DNA from: Bacteroidota bacterium
GTDB taxonomy: Bacteria > Bacteroidota > Bacteroidia > NS11-12g > UBA955
DNA length: 64,000 bases
Assembly: GCA_963169345.1 (NCBI GenBank)
Contig: CAUJCT010000049.1
Span: 1 to 64,000 of the forward strand
Reading direction: 5' to 3'
This document shows, in pieces, positions 25,806 to 35,120 of this stretch. The notes beneath the pieces are model-generated. The model ran no database searches and was not told the origin of the DNA. It worked only from the letters and a program-made list of their open reading frames with translations. Made by a program: the position numbers and the translations under genes. How positions within the stretch are numbered: position 1 is the first letter of the stretch; each line of letters starts with the position of its first letter.

Positions 25806-28143
25806 GTACAACCTGAAACTTTGCACTCAAGACTGTGCCATTATTCAATCTGATTTGAACAACATAAAATCCATCAGTGAATTCCGTTGTTTGAATAGTG
25901 GTATACGAAGCTGTTCCTGTAAAACTGACATCCATTGGACGACCAAGTATGTCTACAATTTCAATTGAAGCTATTTCGGAAACATCCAGAAGAAATTCTA
26001 TTTTGGTGTTGGCCGGATTAGGAAAGCAAGCTATTTGCTGTGTCTTAATTTTTTCTACTGATATGTTGTGAGAATTTCTGAAAGCAGGTTTCAGATATTG
26101 AATACCACCTCTGTTTATTGGCACTATAATTTCTGGGGTACTGTCGTTATCTAAGTCTGCTAAACAAACAGATACATAATTACCCATATCCATATTATAG
26201 AATTTTTGAGATTGTAGAACCTTGATGTAATAAAATGAATCAATCTGTTTAAAGGTGGAAGTAGGTTTAGAACCATCAATTCTATACATTCTAAGGCTTC
26301 CCAGCGAATTGGCAACAACAATTTCCAAGGTGTCGTCACCATCTAAATCCATAATGGCAGGACGTGAGAAAGTTGCTTTTTCATAAACCGGGTAGTAACC
26401 GATAATGGCAAATGTATCGTCGTAGATATATTGAAAACCAATCGAGTCAATAGGTTTAATGCCGCCAAATTTACTGGTTATTATCCCGAAATTTGGTTGA
26501 GATGGAGTACCGTTGTTTCTGTAGTAACTCAGCATTGAATCACTTCTGCCTATCACCAGGTCTTTGAGGCCATCTCCGTTGATATCTGCAACAGCAGGAG
26601 CACTAAAGCCACCCACATCAATATTAAATCCCTGATAAGCACCATTGGCATTTGTAAATGTCGGTGTTAAAGTATTATTGGAAGATGAGGTATTCCTGTA
26701 ATACATAATTTCACCTTTGTCATTTCCGCAAACCAAATCCATTTTACCGTCATTGTCCATATCGGCAGTAGCAATGGTAAGGCTATTGATGCGTTCTCCT
26801 ATAAAACTACCGAAATTGGTAGACTTTAATTTATAGCGAGCATTCGACTTTGTTCCAATATTTTCATATAAATAAATTCTGTCTGCAGTATCTCTGGTAG
26901 TAAAGGCATCTCCATTCACCGCTGCAATCAGATCCAGGTCGCCATCCTTGTCCCAATCAGCTGCAGCCCATGAACTGTGATTGCCATTGTCAATTATTTC
27001 ATTGGTGAAAAGAGCTTGTTGCTGCGACCATTGAGGGAAGCTGTCTGTACCTGTATTTTTGAACCATCTTACCTGATTGATTTCTTCAATAAAATACTGA
27101 TAATTTGTTGAGTTGGGTGCATAAATCAAATCTCTGTTGCCATCATTATCTACATCCATGAAATAGGCTGCAGGATATATGGAAACATCTGCTCTGTTGC
27201 CGGGTGCCACATAGTTGGTGTCGTACAAAGAAAATGAATCAAACAAATTCATATTGGTTTTCTTTTCATTGTACAACATGGTCATGTGGCTGCAACCTTC
27301 ATTGCCCAAAAGCAAATCTATGTCTTTATCGTTGTCAGCATCAAATAAAGTGATGGATGAGCCATTGGTATGCCTTTCTCCATATAAGCGCCACAAGTCG
27401 TTATCTGAACAGGTATTGACAATGTAATTATTGCAATCATAATCGTTGAAGTAACCCCAGCACAAATCGACCAGATAGTATCGCATACTGTCTGAAGGTA
27501 AACCTTTTTCAACCTGATAATTCAACCAGAGAGTAATAGCCCCACCGACATTAGAGTAACTCATGATATCGAGGTCTCCATCAAAGTCAATGTCATATAT
27601 TCCAGGTAAGTGAATGGAGGGAGTTGACATGGCATTGTATTCGATAAACGAACCACTGGGACTCATATTTCTGTAAAAGATTGGCGGGAGTTCAACAAAT
27701 GCCGGTCTGCCGGATACAGTGTAAGAGATGTTTTTATAGATGATATAACTTTGAGGACCAACTGTAAAAATATCTTCATAACCGTCGTTGTTATAGTCGC
27801 GCATCAGCATCCATGAAAATGCTTTCATTTTTGGAAAGTATGCAGCAAATCTGTTGTCGAGTTCGTATTTAACTTCGCCTTTACCTCCTTTGTTGATATA
27901 TGTGCTTATACTGCCATCGAGTTTATCGTATACTACAATATCTTTTTTGTCATCTCCGTTCACATCGCAGGGACTGAATTGAGGGCAATGAAATCCACCA
28001 TTCAGTGCTTTAGGAATGATTTGACCATTGGCGTCGACAAAAAACAAACTGTCAGACAGATAATAATTAAACTTTTGAGCAGTTGAATTTTGTGAAATGC
28101 TCAGTGTCAGAAAAAAGCAAAGAAAAGGTATTAGTCGGTTCAT
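25798..28143 (-). CDS. Secreted FG-GAP/VCBS repeat protein with T9SS type A sorting domain
   Basis: A 781-residue T9SS cargo protein. The signal peptide ends near QNSTAQ. Many calcium-loop repeats of the FG-GAP/VCBS type follow: DVNGDDKKDIVVYD, DYNNDGYEDIF, DIDFDGDLDIM, DADNDKDIDLL, DVDNDGNRDLIY, DWDKDGDLDLIA, DMDNDGKMDLV, DINGDGLKDLVIG, DLDGDDTLEIVV and DLDNDSTPEIIV, which build a beta-propeller. The C-terminal about 80 residues form a type A sorting domain (IACFPNPANTKIEFLLD ... DGFYVVQIRLNNG). The role is probably surface adhesion or scaffolding; no enzyme motif is seen. The start at 28143 rather than 28233 is supported by a -7 box 10 nt upstream. Confidence 0.92.
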   Translation of the reverse strand: MNRLIPFLCFFLTLSISQNSTAQKFNYYLSDSLFFVDANGQIIPKALNGGFHCPQFSPCDVNGDDKKDIVVYDKLDGSISTYINKGGKGEVKYELDNRFAAYFPKMKAFSWMLMRDYNNDGYEDIFTVGPQSYIIYKNISYTVSGRPAFVELPPIFYRNMSPSGSFIEYNAMSTPSIHLPGIYDIDFDGDLDIMSYSNVGGAITLWLNYQVEKGLPSDSMRYYLVDLCWGYFNDYDCNNYIVNTCSDNDLWRLYGERHTNGSSITLFDADNDKDIDLLLGNEGCSHMTMLYNEKKTNMNLFDSFSLYDTNYVAPGNRADVSIYPAAYFMDVDNDGNRDLIYAPNSTNYQYFIEEINQVRWFKNTGTDSFPQWSQQQALFTNEIIDNGNHSSWAAADWDKDGDLDLIAAVNGDAFTTRDTADRIYLYENIGTKSNARYKLKSTNFGSFIGERINSLTIATADMDNDGKMDLVCGNDKGEIMYYRNTSSSNNTLTPTFTNANGAYQGFNIDVGGFSAPAVADINGDGLKDLVIGRSDSMLSYYRNNGTPSQPNFGIITSKFGGIKPIDSIGFQYIYDDTFAIIGYYPVYEKATFSRPAIMDLDGDDTLEIVVANSLGSLRMYRIDGSKPTSTFKQIDSFYYIKVLQSQKFYNMDMGNYVSVCLADLDNDSTPEIIVPINRGGIQYLKPAFRNSHNISVEKIKTQQIACFPNPANTKIEFLLDVSEIASIEIVDILGRPMDVSFTGTASYTTIQTTEFTDGFYVVQIRLNNGTVLSAKFQVVHD

Positions 28144-28153
28144 AGTGCTTACA

Positions 28154-28161
28154 CAAATATA
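28154..28161 (-). promoter_or_regulatory. -7 promoter box of the FG-GAP gene
   Basis: TATATTTG on the minus strand, an exact TAnnTTTG match, 10 nt before the ATG at 28143. It is part of a divergent promoter region shared with murF. Confidence 0.65.
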
Positions 28162-28214
28162 CAGATTAAGACACACATTTGTATAAAACGATGCACTGTA
28201 TATTGAAAATAGGT

Positions 28215-28222
28215 TAATTTTG
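28215..28222 (+). promoter_or_regulatory. -7 promoter box of murF
   Basis: TAATTTTG fits TAnnTTTG and ends 9 nt before the ATG at 28232. An upstream in-frame start at 28220 would fall inside this box and is rejected. Confidence 0.6.
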
Positions 28223-28231
28223 TTGCAATTC

Positions 28232-29509
28232 ATGGTCGATATACAAGAGATTTACAACAAGTTTACTGCCTTCAACTTTGCTTTTAGCACCGATACCAGA
28301 AACATTCAGGCAGGAGTCATGTTTTTCTGTTTGAAAGGTGATAATTTTAATGCCAATTTGTTTCAGGAAGAAGCTATTTCCAAAGGGGCTTCATGGGTTA
28401 TTGGTGATGAGAAGCACACAGAATCTGACCGCTTAATTTTAGTCGACAATGTATTGAAGACTTTGCAGGATTTGAGTCATTGGCACCGCAAAAAAATGCA
28501 GGTTAAAATGATTGGAATAGGGGGGAGCAATGGTAAAACTACGACCAAAGAACTACTGGTTTCGGTCCTGAGCACTACTTTCAAAACACACTTTACACAA
28601 GGTAACCTCAATAACCATATAGGTGTTCCAATGACGCTTTTAAACCTTAGAAGTGATCATCAGATATCGGTGGTTGAACTCGGTACAAACAGGGCAGGGG
28701 ATGTGAAGGAGCTATGTCTGATTGCCGAACCTGATATGGGTATTATAACCAATATTGGCAAAGAGCATCTGGAAGGTTTCGGCAGTATTCAAGGAGTGGC
28801 TGAGGCAGAGGGTGAATTGTTTGAGTTTCTTAAAGAGCACAATGGACATGCTTTTGTAAATGGGGATGATCACCTTGTATTCGAAATGGGAAAAAATCTT
28901 CCATCAACAACTGTTTATACAACAAGCGCTGATAGTGTTAGTAATCTGAAACAGGTGCCTAAGGTTGAGTTTGATTACAAAGGGCAACATTTTATATCCA
29001 ATTTACCCGGGCAACATAATTTTCAAAATATAATAGCTGTTTTGGCAATTGCCGAATACCTGGGTATGGATTTGAAATCAGTGAGTAAAGGTATTGAAGA
29101 ATACAAGCCAAAGAATAACCGTTCACAAATTTTAGAAGGGAAAAACGGAAACATCATCTTTCTTGATGCCTACAATGCCAACCCAAGCAGTGTTGAAATG
29201 GCGCTGAAAACTTTAGAGGGAATGCCTGGTGAAAAACTGATTTTACTGGGTGATATGTTCGAACTTGGGGCTTACGAAGCACAGGAACATCAAGCTATAG
29301 CTGAAGTTTGTGCAAGCATTCCTAACAGCAAGAGCATACTGGTAGGAAAGGCATTTGCCGGGGTGGTCATTGATACTGATAATGTACATTTGTTTGCAGA
29401 TAAAGTCCGGGCTAAACAATTAATAGAGCAATTAGATATTCAGAAACACACTGTACTAATAAAAGGCTCAAGAGGAATGAAAATGGAAGAATTCCTCCCA
29501 CTGTTCTAA
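28232..29509 (+). CDS. murF: UDP-N-acetylmuramoyl-tripeptide--D-alanyl-D-alanine ligase
   Basis: Cytoplasmic ligase that adds D-Ala-D-Ala to complete the peptidoglycan precursor pentapeptide. In 425 residues: an N-terminal substrate domain with FSTDTRNIQAGVMFFCLKGDNFNANLF, the ATP-binding P-loop GIGGSNGKTTTKELL, QGNLNNHIGVPMTLL, ELGTNRAGDVKEL, ITNIGKEHLEGFGS, the central-domain LPGQHNFQNIIAVLAIA, and a C-terminal domain with DAYNANPSSVEMAL and KGSRGMKMEE. All Mur-ligase motifs are intact. Its proximity to porU/porV/gldJ recalls the gldJ-murF linkage of flavobacteria. Followed by a bidirectional terminator. Confidence 0.96.
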   Translation: MVDIQEIYNKFTAFNFAFSTDTRNIQAGVMFFCLKGDNFNANLFQEEAISKGASWVIGDEKHTESDRLILVDNVLKTLQDLSHWHRKKMQVKMIGIGGSNGKTTTKELLVSVLSTTFKTHFTQGNLNNHIGVPMTLLNLRSDHQISVVELGTNRAGDVKELCLIAEPDMGIITNIGKEHLEGFGSIQGVAEAEGELFEFLKEHNGHAFVNGDDHLVFEMGKNLPSTTVYTTSADSVSNLKQVPKVEFDYKGQHFISNLPGQHNFQNIIAVLAIAEYLGMDLKSVSKGIEEYKPKNNRSQILEGKNGNIIFLDAYNANPSSVEMALKTLEGMPGEKLILLGDMFELGAYEAQEHQAIAEVCASIPNSKSILVGKAFAGVVIDTDNVHLFADKVRAKQLIEQLDIQKHTVLIKGSRGMKMEEFLPLF

Positions 29510-29552
29510 TCAGGCAGAATAGTATAGAAACTTTCGCGTTTAAATACAGGCA

Positions 29553-29584
29553 CAAAAAAAAAGGATGATATACACCATCCTTTT
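29553..29584. terminator. Bidirectional terminator between murF and the acidic-protein gene
   Basis: Inverted repeat GGATG/CATCC extended by an A-run on the left and TTTT on the right, around an 8-nt loop. It lies between two converging genes and can stop both. Confidence 0.75.
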
Positions 29585-29610
29585 AAATGTTTTATAGATT
29601 CGTCAAAGAC

Positions 29611-29934
29611 TTAGTCCTCGTAATCATCCATAGGTTTGTCTTTGCTGTATTGGTCATCGTCATCATCCTCATCATTGATTTCATCTTTTTCTTCATTGCT
29701 GAAATCCATTTCTTCAATATCAAGATCATCAAACATCTGTTTGAGTTGAGATGATACTTTAATCAGATAAATAGTGTCATCTGTTTCCACGCGCACTGCA
29801 GATATCATTTCACCTTTAGCGTTCGGGAACTTGATTACATCTTTTTCATAACCGTTAGGGTACAGCTCGCCTAACATATTTAGTATCTCCTCGGGTACAT
29901 TGCTGTAATCTACTATTTTTCGTTTCTTATCCAT
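29611..29934 (-). CDS. Small acidic protein of unknown function
   Basis: A 107-residue cytoplasmic protein. The folded part (residues about 1-75: KRKIVDYSNVPEEILNMLGEL ... EMISAVRVETDDTIYLIKVS) looks like a compact alpha/beta domain. The C-terminal 35 residues are almost all Asp/Glu, with a DDDDD run. I recall similar small proteins with acidic tails in other Bacteroidota but no assigned function. The start at 29934 (MDKKRK) is supported by a -7 box 23 nt upstream; the in-frame extension to 30015 is AT-rich and would include that box. Confidence 0.78.
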   Translation of the reverse strand: MDKKRKIVDYSNVPEEILNMLGELYPNGYEKDVIKFPNAKGEMISAVRVETDDTIYLIKVSSQLKQMFDDLDIEEMDFSNEEKDEINDEDDDDDQYSKDKPMDDYED

Positions 29935-29957
29935 TAGGATGCCAATAAATTTCACTG

Positions 29958-29965
29958 CAAAAATA
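29958..29965 (-). promoter_or_regulatory. -7 promoter box of the acidic-protein gene
   Basis: TATTTTTG on the minus strand fits TAnnTTTG, 23 nt before the ATG at 29934. Confidence 0.5.
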
Positions 29966-30111
29966 TATTTAGCTTTGAAATGTTTTAACTTTTTTTTGTA
30001 AAAAATCTCTTGCAATGTTTTTTATAGTAGTTTTTACTCTTCACTGAGACAGATGTTTGTGAAGTGTCTATTTTACTAGTGTTTAGTCTTTTCAGATTAG
30101 TCGAAACTACT

Positions 30112-30152
30112 TAAAATAAAAAGGCATTTCCCCAATTTGTGGAAAATGCCTT
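30112..30152 (-). terminator. Terminator after the TonB-dependent receptor gene
   Basis: Inverted repeat AAGGCATTT/AAATGCCTT, with further pairing inside. On the minus strand it is followed by TTTTTATTTT. It lies 80 nt after the receptor stop at 30232. Confidence 0.8.
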
Positions 30153-30231
30153 GATAAGCTTTTAAGTTAAGGAGAGTCAAAGCGTCACTTTAATGACAAT
30201 ACAACCCTAAGTTTTATATAAATATTTTTGG

Positions 30232-33078
30232 CTATTTAAATTTGAATGTTAAACCCAAATTAAACATCTGACCTCTTCTGAAAACCAATAATTGTTGGTC
30301 GATGTCATTCTTATATGAAATTTTACCATCTCCATCAGTATCCTGCCATAATTGATGTTTGTAGTTCAAAACATCACTAACACCAAATTTCAATGTGAAG
30401 GTTTTGCTTATTTCTCTTGAGAATGTAATATCCAGGCTATGTCTTGGCATTTCATAAATGGTAGGGAAGATATTATTACCAACATAAACTATTCTTTTAC
30501 CTATGATGTTATAGGCTACATTAATTTTCCAGCTGCTGTCAGTAGCATATTGAATGCTGGCGTTGACGATATATGGAGACTGGCCTTGCAGTGGACGTGT
30601 GCGCGCCTGACTCAATGTGCTGTCTGCTCCTAAGTCAACCTTACTGTAAATATAAGAAGCATTGATGATAGCAGAAAGATGTTTTAAGAAATAGTCTTGA
30701 GTACGGTTCTTAAAATCTCTTCTGATTTCCATTTCAATACCAAAGTTTTGTGCACTGCTGGCATTCTTTAAATAGTACTGCTGACTCAAACCAATTGGCT
30801 GAACGTAGCTCTCAATTGGATTAACGAATTTTTTATAGAACACACCAAAGCTGAATGATTCTCCTGCACTTGGATAAGTTTCAAATCTCATATCCACATT
30901 GTCTATTGTGGCTGATTTTAAATCTGGGTTACCAACAATATTGACATCATACATAAAGTCATAGTATACAAATGGAGCAAGTTCTCTGAATTCAGGTCTG
31001 TTAACAGTTCTTCCATAAGTCAGTCTTAATAAAGTTTTATCATAAGCACTGTCGAAGTAAATCGCTGTATTGATGCTAGGTAATATATTTATATTAGGAA
31101 GATTAATGTTCACAGGACCATTTAATGTAGCACTTTTCAAAGTTTGATTGAAGTATTCGGCTCTAACACCCAGGTTGAATTTAAAGCGGGAATAAGGAAA
31201 AGAAGTAAATAAATAAGCTGCACCTAATTGATTGTTTGCAGTGTATTGGTCACTTGGATTGGTACCTTCAGATGGTTTGAATCCAGATGTAGGATTGATG
31301 TTTTCAGGTGCGAAAATCTGATCAATTGGTGTTTTTAAGAAATCGTTTTTCTTAGTAGGGTCACCGGCATAACTATAACTGATCCATCTGGCATTAAATT
31401 CCCTGTTTTTATTCTCAGCATAAACACCTGCTTTGAATGTCAATTCGGTATTGGTATCCAAAAAATTGGTAAATTGATTTTCGTAATTAGCCGTAGCGGA
31501 TACTGTATATTCTTTAAGTTTTGAATAGAACCTCGCTGCATCAAACAAACTTGAACTTGGAGGATCTATAAGCGTATAATCGCCATTGGATCCAACTGTT
31601 CTGAAAGTCCTGAATCTTCTGTAATCAGGCTCATTTCTGTTGATTGAACTAAATCCAATAGTATAGTTGAGTTTTTCATCTTTCGACCTTAATTTGTGTA
31701 AACCGTCCAGCTGACCAAAATAGATGCTTCTCGATGTATAGTGAAAGCTGTAGTTCTTAAATTCGTCAGTAGGACGTTCAGTAGGGTTAATACCTTCACG
31801 AATGGTTGTTTCATTCTCTCCTATCTGATTAAAGATATTGCTGAATGTGTAGGTTGTTTTAGTTCCTTTTTTAAATATCCAGTTGCTAAGAAAGTTGATT
31901 TTAGATTCAATAGTAAAATTGTCATCCATGTAATCAAACATCTGTCTTACACCATTTGCTGTGGTTTGATCATTTTGGTATCTGTATCTTCTGATTGAAG
32001 CGTACTGATAATTGGTTGAATAACCAAAGCTGTTGACGCTATATCCTTTTATAGATTTGCCAATCTTGAAATTCTTGCCATATCCAACACCAAAGCCAAA
32101 ATCCAATGGTGTAAACATGTTATTCATTTTGAAATTATTATTGAGATTTTTACCAAACGCTATAGCTTGCGAATTAGAGTAATCAGCAAGATTGGAAGGG
32201 AAACTGCTTGGTATGCTTCTGTTGCCATTGTCAAAACCAAACATATCAGTAAACGAACCCACTGAATTGTTTTGGTGAGCCATGAAGGTAGAGTTGATAC
32301 GGTAACCTAATCCAAAACTGATAGATACAAAATCTTTTTCGATAGTGCTTTTTGTTTGTAATTTGATAACACCACCAGCAAAATCACCAGAAATATCACT
32401 TGATGGCGATTTATAAACTGCCATGCGGTCGATCATACTGGTTGGAATCAAATCAAATGAAAAGGCTCTTCGGTCGACCTCAGTACTAGGAGCATTGATA
32501 TTGTTTATTTGAACACTGTTATATCTTTGACTTAATCCTCTCAATTGAATGAAACGGCCTTCCATGATAGTAACACCCGGTATTCTCGCTGCAGCTTTTG
32601 CAACATCACCATCCTGACCTCTGGACATTTGCTCATTGGTCATCACATTGGCAACCCCGGTTGATTTTTTTTCCTCTACAACTCCGGTGGCTATGGTTGT
32701 TTTGGGACGGTAAGTCACTTTTCTTCCTGTTCCAACTTCTGCTACATCTTGTCCAATTCGGATAATTCCAAGATCAGTTGTATTGTCTTTCACAACTTGA
32801 ATGTTTGTTATAGTTTTTGCTTTATAAATGGAACCACTGATTGTTATACTATAGGTTCCCGCCGCTAAGTTTTTGAATTCAAATGAACCATCAATTTTAC
32901 TAACTACTTTTTTACCTAAAGGCTTTAACACTACACTCGCTCCAACCGCTTTATAATTTTTAATGGTATCTTCTTCCATCAAAATTCCTTTAATGGAACC
33001 GGTTTGTGCATTTGAAGAAAAGATGAAAAACAAAGTTGCTAAAAACAAGAATATTTTTTTTCCAGATGAAAATTTCAT
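30232..33078 (-). CDS. TonB-dependent outer-membrane receptor
   Basis: A 948-residue outer-membrane transporter. The signal peptide ends IFSSNAQ. An N-terminal carboxypeptidase-regulatory-like beta-sandwich follows (GSIKGILMEED ... SKIDGSFEFKNLAAGTYSITISG, residues about 27-105). The plug domain has NVMTNEQMSRGQDGDVAKAAARIPGVTIMEGRFIQLRGLSQRYNSVQINNINAPS, and a large barrel ends RRGQMFNLGLTFKFK, with the C-terminal aromatic-flanked strand expected of barrels. The RGLSQRYNSVQIN plug belongs to the receptor type often found beside beta-helix lipoproteins. No SusD partner is adjacent, so this is not a SusCD pair. The substrate is unknown. A strong terminator follows. Confidence 0.93.
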   Translation of the reverse strand: MKFSSGKKIFLFLATLFFIFSSNAQTGSIKGILMEEDTIKNYKAVGASVVLKPLGKKVVSKIDGSFEFKNLAAGTYSITISGSIYKAKTITNIQVVKDNTTDLGIIRIGQDVAEVGTGRKVTYRPKTTIATGVVEEKKSTGVANVMTNEQMSRGQDGDVAKAAARIPGVTIMEGRFIQLRGLSQRYNSVQINNINAPSTEVDRRAFSFDLIPTSMIDRMAVYKSPSSDISGDFAGGVIKLQTKSTIEKDFVSISFGLGYRINSTFMAHQNNSVGSFTDMFGFDNGNRSIPSSFPSNLADYSNSQAIAFGKNLNNNFKMNNMFTPLDFGFGVGYGKNFKIGKSIKGYSVNSFGYSTNYQYASIRRYRYQNDQTTANGVRQMFDYMDDNFTIESKINFLSNWIFKKGTKTTYTFSNIFNQIGENETTIREGINPTERPTDEFKNYSFHYTSRSIYFGQLDGLHKLRSKDEKLNYTIGFSSINRNEPDYRRFRTFRTVGSNGDYTLIDPPSSSLFDAARFYSKLKEYTVSATANYENQFTNFLDTNTELTFKAGVYAENKNREFNARWISYSYAGDPTKKNDFLKTPIDQIFAPENINPTSGFKPSEGTNPSDQYTANNQLGAAYLFTSFPYSRFKFNLGVRAEYFNQTLKSATLNGPVNINLPNINILPSINTAIYFDSAYDKTLLRLTYGRTVNRPEFRELAPFVYYDFMYDVNIVGNPDLKSATIDNVDMRFETYPSAGESFSFGVFYKKFVNPIESYVQPIGLSQQYYLKNASSAQNFGIEMEIRRDFKNRTQDYFLKHLSAIINASYIYSKVDLGADSTLSQARTRPLQGQSPYIVNASIQYATDSSWKINVAYNIIGKRIVYVGNNIFPTIYEMPRHSLDITFSREISKTFTLKFGVSDVLNYKHQLWQDTDGDGKISYKNDIDQQLLVFRRGQMFNLGLTFKFK

Positions 33079-33275
33079 GGTGCAAAAATCCGTTCTTAAT
33101 GTTAAGTCAGTCTTAATACGAAATGAATTATCGGTTAGGAATACAACAAACTGAATTATTACATACCTTATATTAATTACCCAATGTTTACAATGCGTTG
33201 CCGTGAGGTTAATTCAACTTTCAATTGCTAACAATAATTTAATATTGGAGTTAAATGAACTTAAAACATGGGACT

Positions 33276-33283
33276 TAGTTTTG
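33276..33283 (+). promoter_or_regulatory. -7 promoter box of the small CarboxypepD-like gene
   Basis: TAGTTTTG fits TAnnTTTG and ends 4 nt before the ATG at 33288, the shortest spacing in the window. Confidence 0.55.
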
Positions 33284-33287
33284 CTGC

Positions 33288-33581
33288 ATGAAATTTTTAT
33301 TCCTGCTGCTTACTTTAGGATTAACCAGTCTACAAGCTGAGGCTCCGGTTGGAGCACAAGCTATTCAGGTGACTGATATCAAAGGTGAGGCTTTGGCAGG
33401 TGTGAAAATTGAGTTACTTGGTACCGGCAGATCTTATTATACCAATCTAAATGGTGTGTGCCTCATACCTCAGGATTTACTTAAGGCTACCAAAATGGTG
33501 AAAGTGGAAAGTATTTCTTATAAAACCAAACAATTACCAGTCTACGATTTAAATTCAAAAATTATCTTGGAGTTTAGATAA
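33288..33581 (+). CDS. Small exported protein with carboxypeptidase-regulatory-like domain
   Basis: A 97-residue protein: a signal peptide (MKFLFLLLTLGLTSLQAEA) followed by a single beta-sandwich with IQVTDIKGEALAGVKIELLGTGRSYYTNLNGVCLIPQD. That is the usual pattern of the CarboxypepD_reg-like/transthyretin-like domain normally found at the N-terminus of TonB receptors. Here it stands alone, with no barrel or protease attached. Function unknown; it might bind another surface protein. The next gene starts 38 nt later and has its own -7 box. Confidence 0.75.
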   Translation: MKFLFLLLTLGLTSLQAEAPVGAQAIQVTDIKGEALAGVKIELLGTGRSYYTNLNGVCLIPQDLLKATKMVKVESISYKTKQLPVYDLNSKIILEFR

Positions 33582-33590
33582 TTTTTTTCG

Positions 33591-33598
33591 TATCTTTG
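33591..33598 (+). promoter_or_regulatory. -7 promoter box of the MORN-like gene
   Basis: TATCTTTG, an exact TAnnTTTG match, 21 nt before the ATG at 33620. A GGAG at 33614-33617 lies close to the ATG and could act as a weak ribosome-binding site. Confidence 0.65.
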
Positions 33599-33619
33599 TT
33601 AATAAATTGTTACGGAGTT

Positions 33620-34090
33620 ATGAAAAAATTATTTCTTACCGCTATCGCAGCTTTACTCCTTAGCTTCAGCGGATTTGCACAAAATACAATGGTTTACCAG
33701 AATGCACAAGGTAAATTCATAGATGCTTCAGGTGATTTAATTACCGGAACCATTACTTTTTACTACGATAATGGGAATGTGGAAAGTACTTACGATATCA
33801 TCGATGGTGTTAAATGCGGAGACATTACCGTCTTTTATGCTAACGGTAAAGTAAAAGAAAAAGGAAGTTTCAATCAGGGTATAAAAACCGGTGAATGGAT
33901 TTCTTACGACGAAAGTGGTAAAATAGCTTCAATTGCGTTTTACAGAAACGACGTTAAAAACGGTACATGGAAAGTTTGGGATTCAAATGGTGTACTTCGC
34001 TCTGAAATCCATTACAAAAATGGTCAAAGATCAGGCCTTTGGAAATCCTTTGATGAAAATGGTCAATTAACTGAGTCTGTTCAGTACTAA
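33620..34090 (+). CDS. Exported MORN/YwqK-like repeat protein
   Basis: A 156-residue protein with a signal peptide (MKKLFLTAIAALLLSFSGFAQ) followed by about five repeats of 20-23 residues of the MORN variant: ITFYYDNGNVESTYDII, ITVFYANGKVKEKGSF, WISYDESGKIASIAFY, WKVWDSNGVLRSEIHY and WKSFDENGQLTESVQY. Database entries often label this repeat as the YwqK antitoxin family, but no toxin is adjacent and the protein is exported, so an antitoxin role is not supported here. The start at 33620 is chosen over 33596 because the -7 box covers the upstream start. Followed directly by a terminator. Confidence 0.85.
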   Translation: MKKLFLTAIAALLLSFSGFAQNTMVYQNAQGKFIDASGDLITGTITFYYDNGNVESTYDIIDGVKCGDITVFYANGKVKEKGSFNQGIKTGEWISYDESGKIASIAFYRNDVKNGTWKVWDSNGVLRSEIHYKNGQRSGLWKSFDENGQLTESVQY

Positions 34091-34111
34091 TCTATAGTTA
34101 TAACTTATTTT

Positions 34112-34137
34112 AAAGCTCGCTTTTGCGGGCTTTTTTT
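34112..34137 (+). terminator. Rho-independent terminator after the MORN-like gene
   Basis: 8-bp stem AAGCTCGC/GCGGGCTT (one G-T pair) with a TTTT loop, followed by a T-run. The stop codon of the opposite menE-like gene lies in the T-run. Confidence 0.85.
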
Positions 34138-35119
34138 ATGCCTGATACATTCTGATAAGTGATTTTACTTTTAGTCTGTCAGGCTTACCGCCATCGTTAA
34201 ATGGAATTTCCTTTAGTTCAATAATGCTGCGTGGAGAACCATATTTCTCCTGCTCCCTTATAAATTGCCAGTTCTGATTTTCAAACTCTCTTTTGTCCTC
34301 ACAAACAAGTACAATCTTTTCACCCAGAGTGTCATCTTCCAAACTGCTTATCATGAAAGGACTTGCAGGTTTTAAATGCTGGTCTATTAATGCTTCTATA
34401 TGCTCTGCTTGTATTTTCACTCCGCCGGTATTAATAATGAAGTCTCTTCTTCCAATAATATTAAAGGTGCCATCTGAATTGAATTCAATTACATCGTTTG
34501 TTGCCATGCCCTCAGGACAATATGGTGCATAGATGACGGCACATGAATCCTGATTGGTTTCTATCCTAACTCCTTCAATGGCTTTAAACCCAATCGTTTT
34601 TTCACTTCCATTCAAAGTTTTTATTGCAACATGTGAGTAAGTTTCACTCATACCATAGCTCAGTCTGAATACAGTTTTGCATTTAAGTCGTTTTATTTCA
34701 TTCTCTAAATTTGGATTTAATGCCGAACCACCAATCAGTACTTCATTAAAATTAAGTAAATGATTGGCCGACTTTTGTGTCGCAGCTATGTGTTTGAGCT
34801 GATAAGGTGTTAAAGATACAATTGTAGCATCGCTGGCTTGTTTCAAAGGGTTAGATTTAGGTTCTCTGAACTCAACGGGGAGTCCCCAAACACGGGCTCT
34901 GACCAGCACCATTAATCCGCCAACTTTATCCAATGGAAGACAACATAAAAGTTTATCGCCTGAATTGTGATGTATAATTTTACCACTTGCCTGTGCACTC
35001 CAAATCATCCATTCTCTTTTAAGTTCAATGGGTTTTGGAGCACCTGTGCTTCCTGAACTTAAAATTGTAAATGTTTCTTCACCTTTATCCCAGGCATCGA
35101 GAAACTCTTCTGCAGTCAT
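34136..35119 (-). CDS. menE: MenE-like acyl-CoA synthetase (O-succinylbenzoate-CoA ligase type)
   Basis: Adenylate-forming ligase of 327 residues, a compact form seen in Bacteroidota menaquinone synthesis. ATP-binding motif ILSSGSTGAPKPIEL lies near residue 18, then CCLPLDKVGGLMVL, the YGMSETYSH motif, GRRDFIINTGGVKIQAEHIE (hinge) and the C-terminal PFNDGGKPDRLKV with the catalytic lysine region. The long N-terminal domain of full-size MenE is missing, as in the short form. No other men gene is nearby, so another acyl substrate is possible. It starts one base after the stop of the upstream aminotransferase gene, so the two are an operon. Confidence 0.75.
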   Translation of the reverse strand: MTAEEFLDAWDKGEETFTILSSGSTGAPKPIELKREWMIWSAQASGKIIHHNSGDKLLCCLPLDKVGGLMVLVRARVWGLPVEFREPKSNPLKQASDATIVSLTPYQLKHIAATQKSANHLLNFNEVLIGGSALNPNLENEIKRLKCKTVFRLSYGMSETYSHVAIKTLNGSEKTIGFKAIEGVRIETNQDSCAVIYAPYCPEGMATNDVIEFNSDGTFNIIGRRDFIINTGGVKIQAEHIEALIDQHLKPASPFMISSLEDDTLGEKIVLVCEDKREFENQNWQFIREQEKYGSPRSIIELKEIPFNDGGKPDRLKVKSLIRMYQA

Positions 35120-35120
35120 T

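Noticed and set aside
33620-34090. Antitoxin of a toxin-antitoxin pair (YwqK label)
   Set aside because: The protein has a signal peptide and no toxin-like neighbour; the repeats only show the MORN-like fold.
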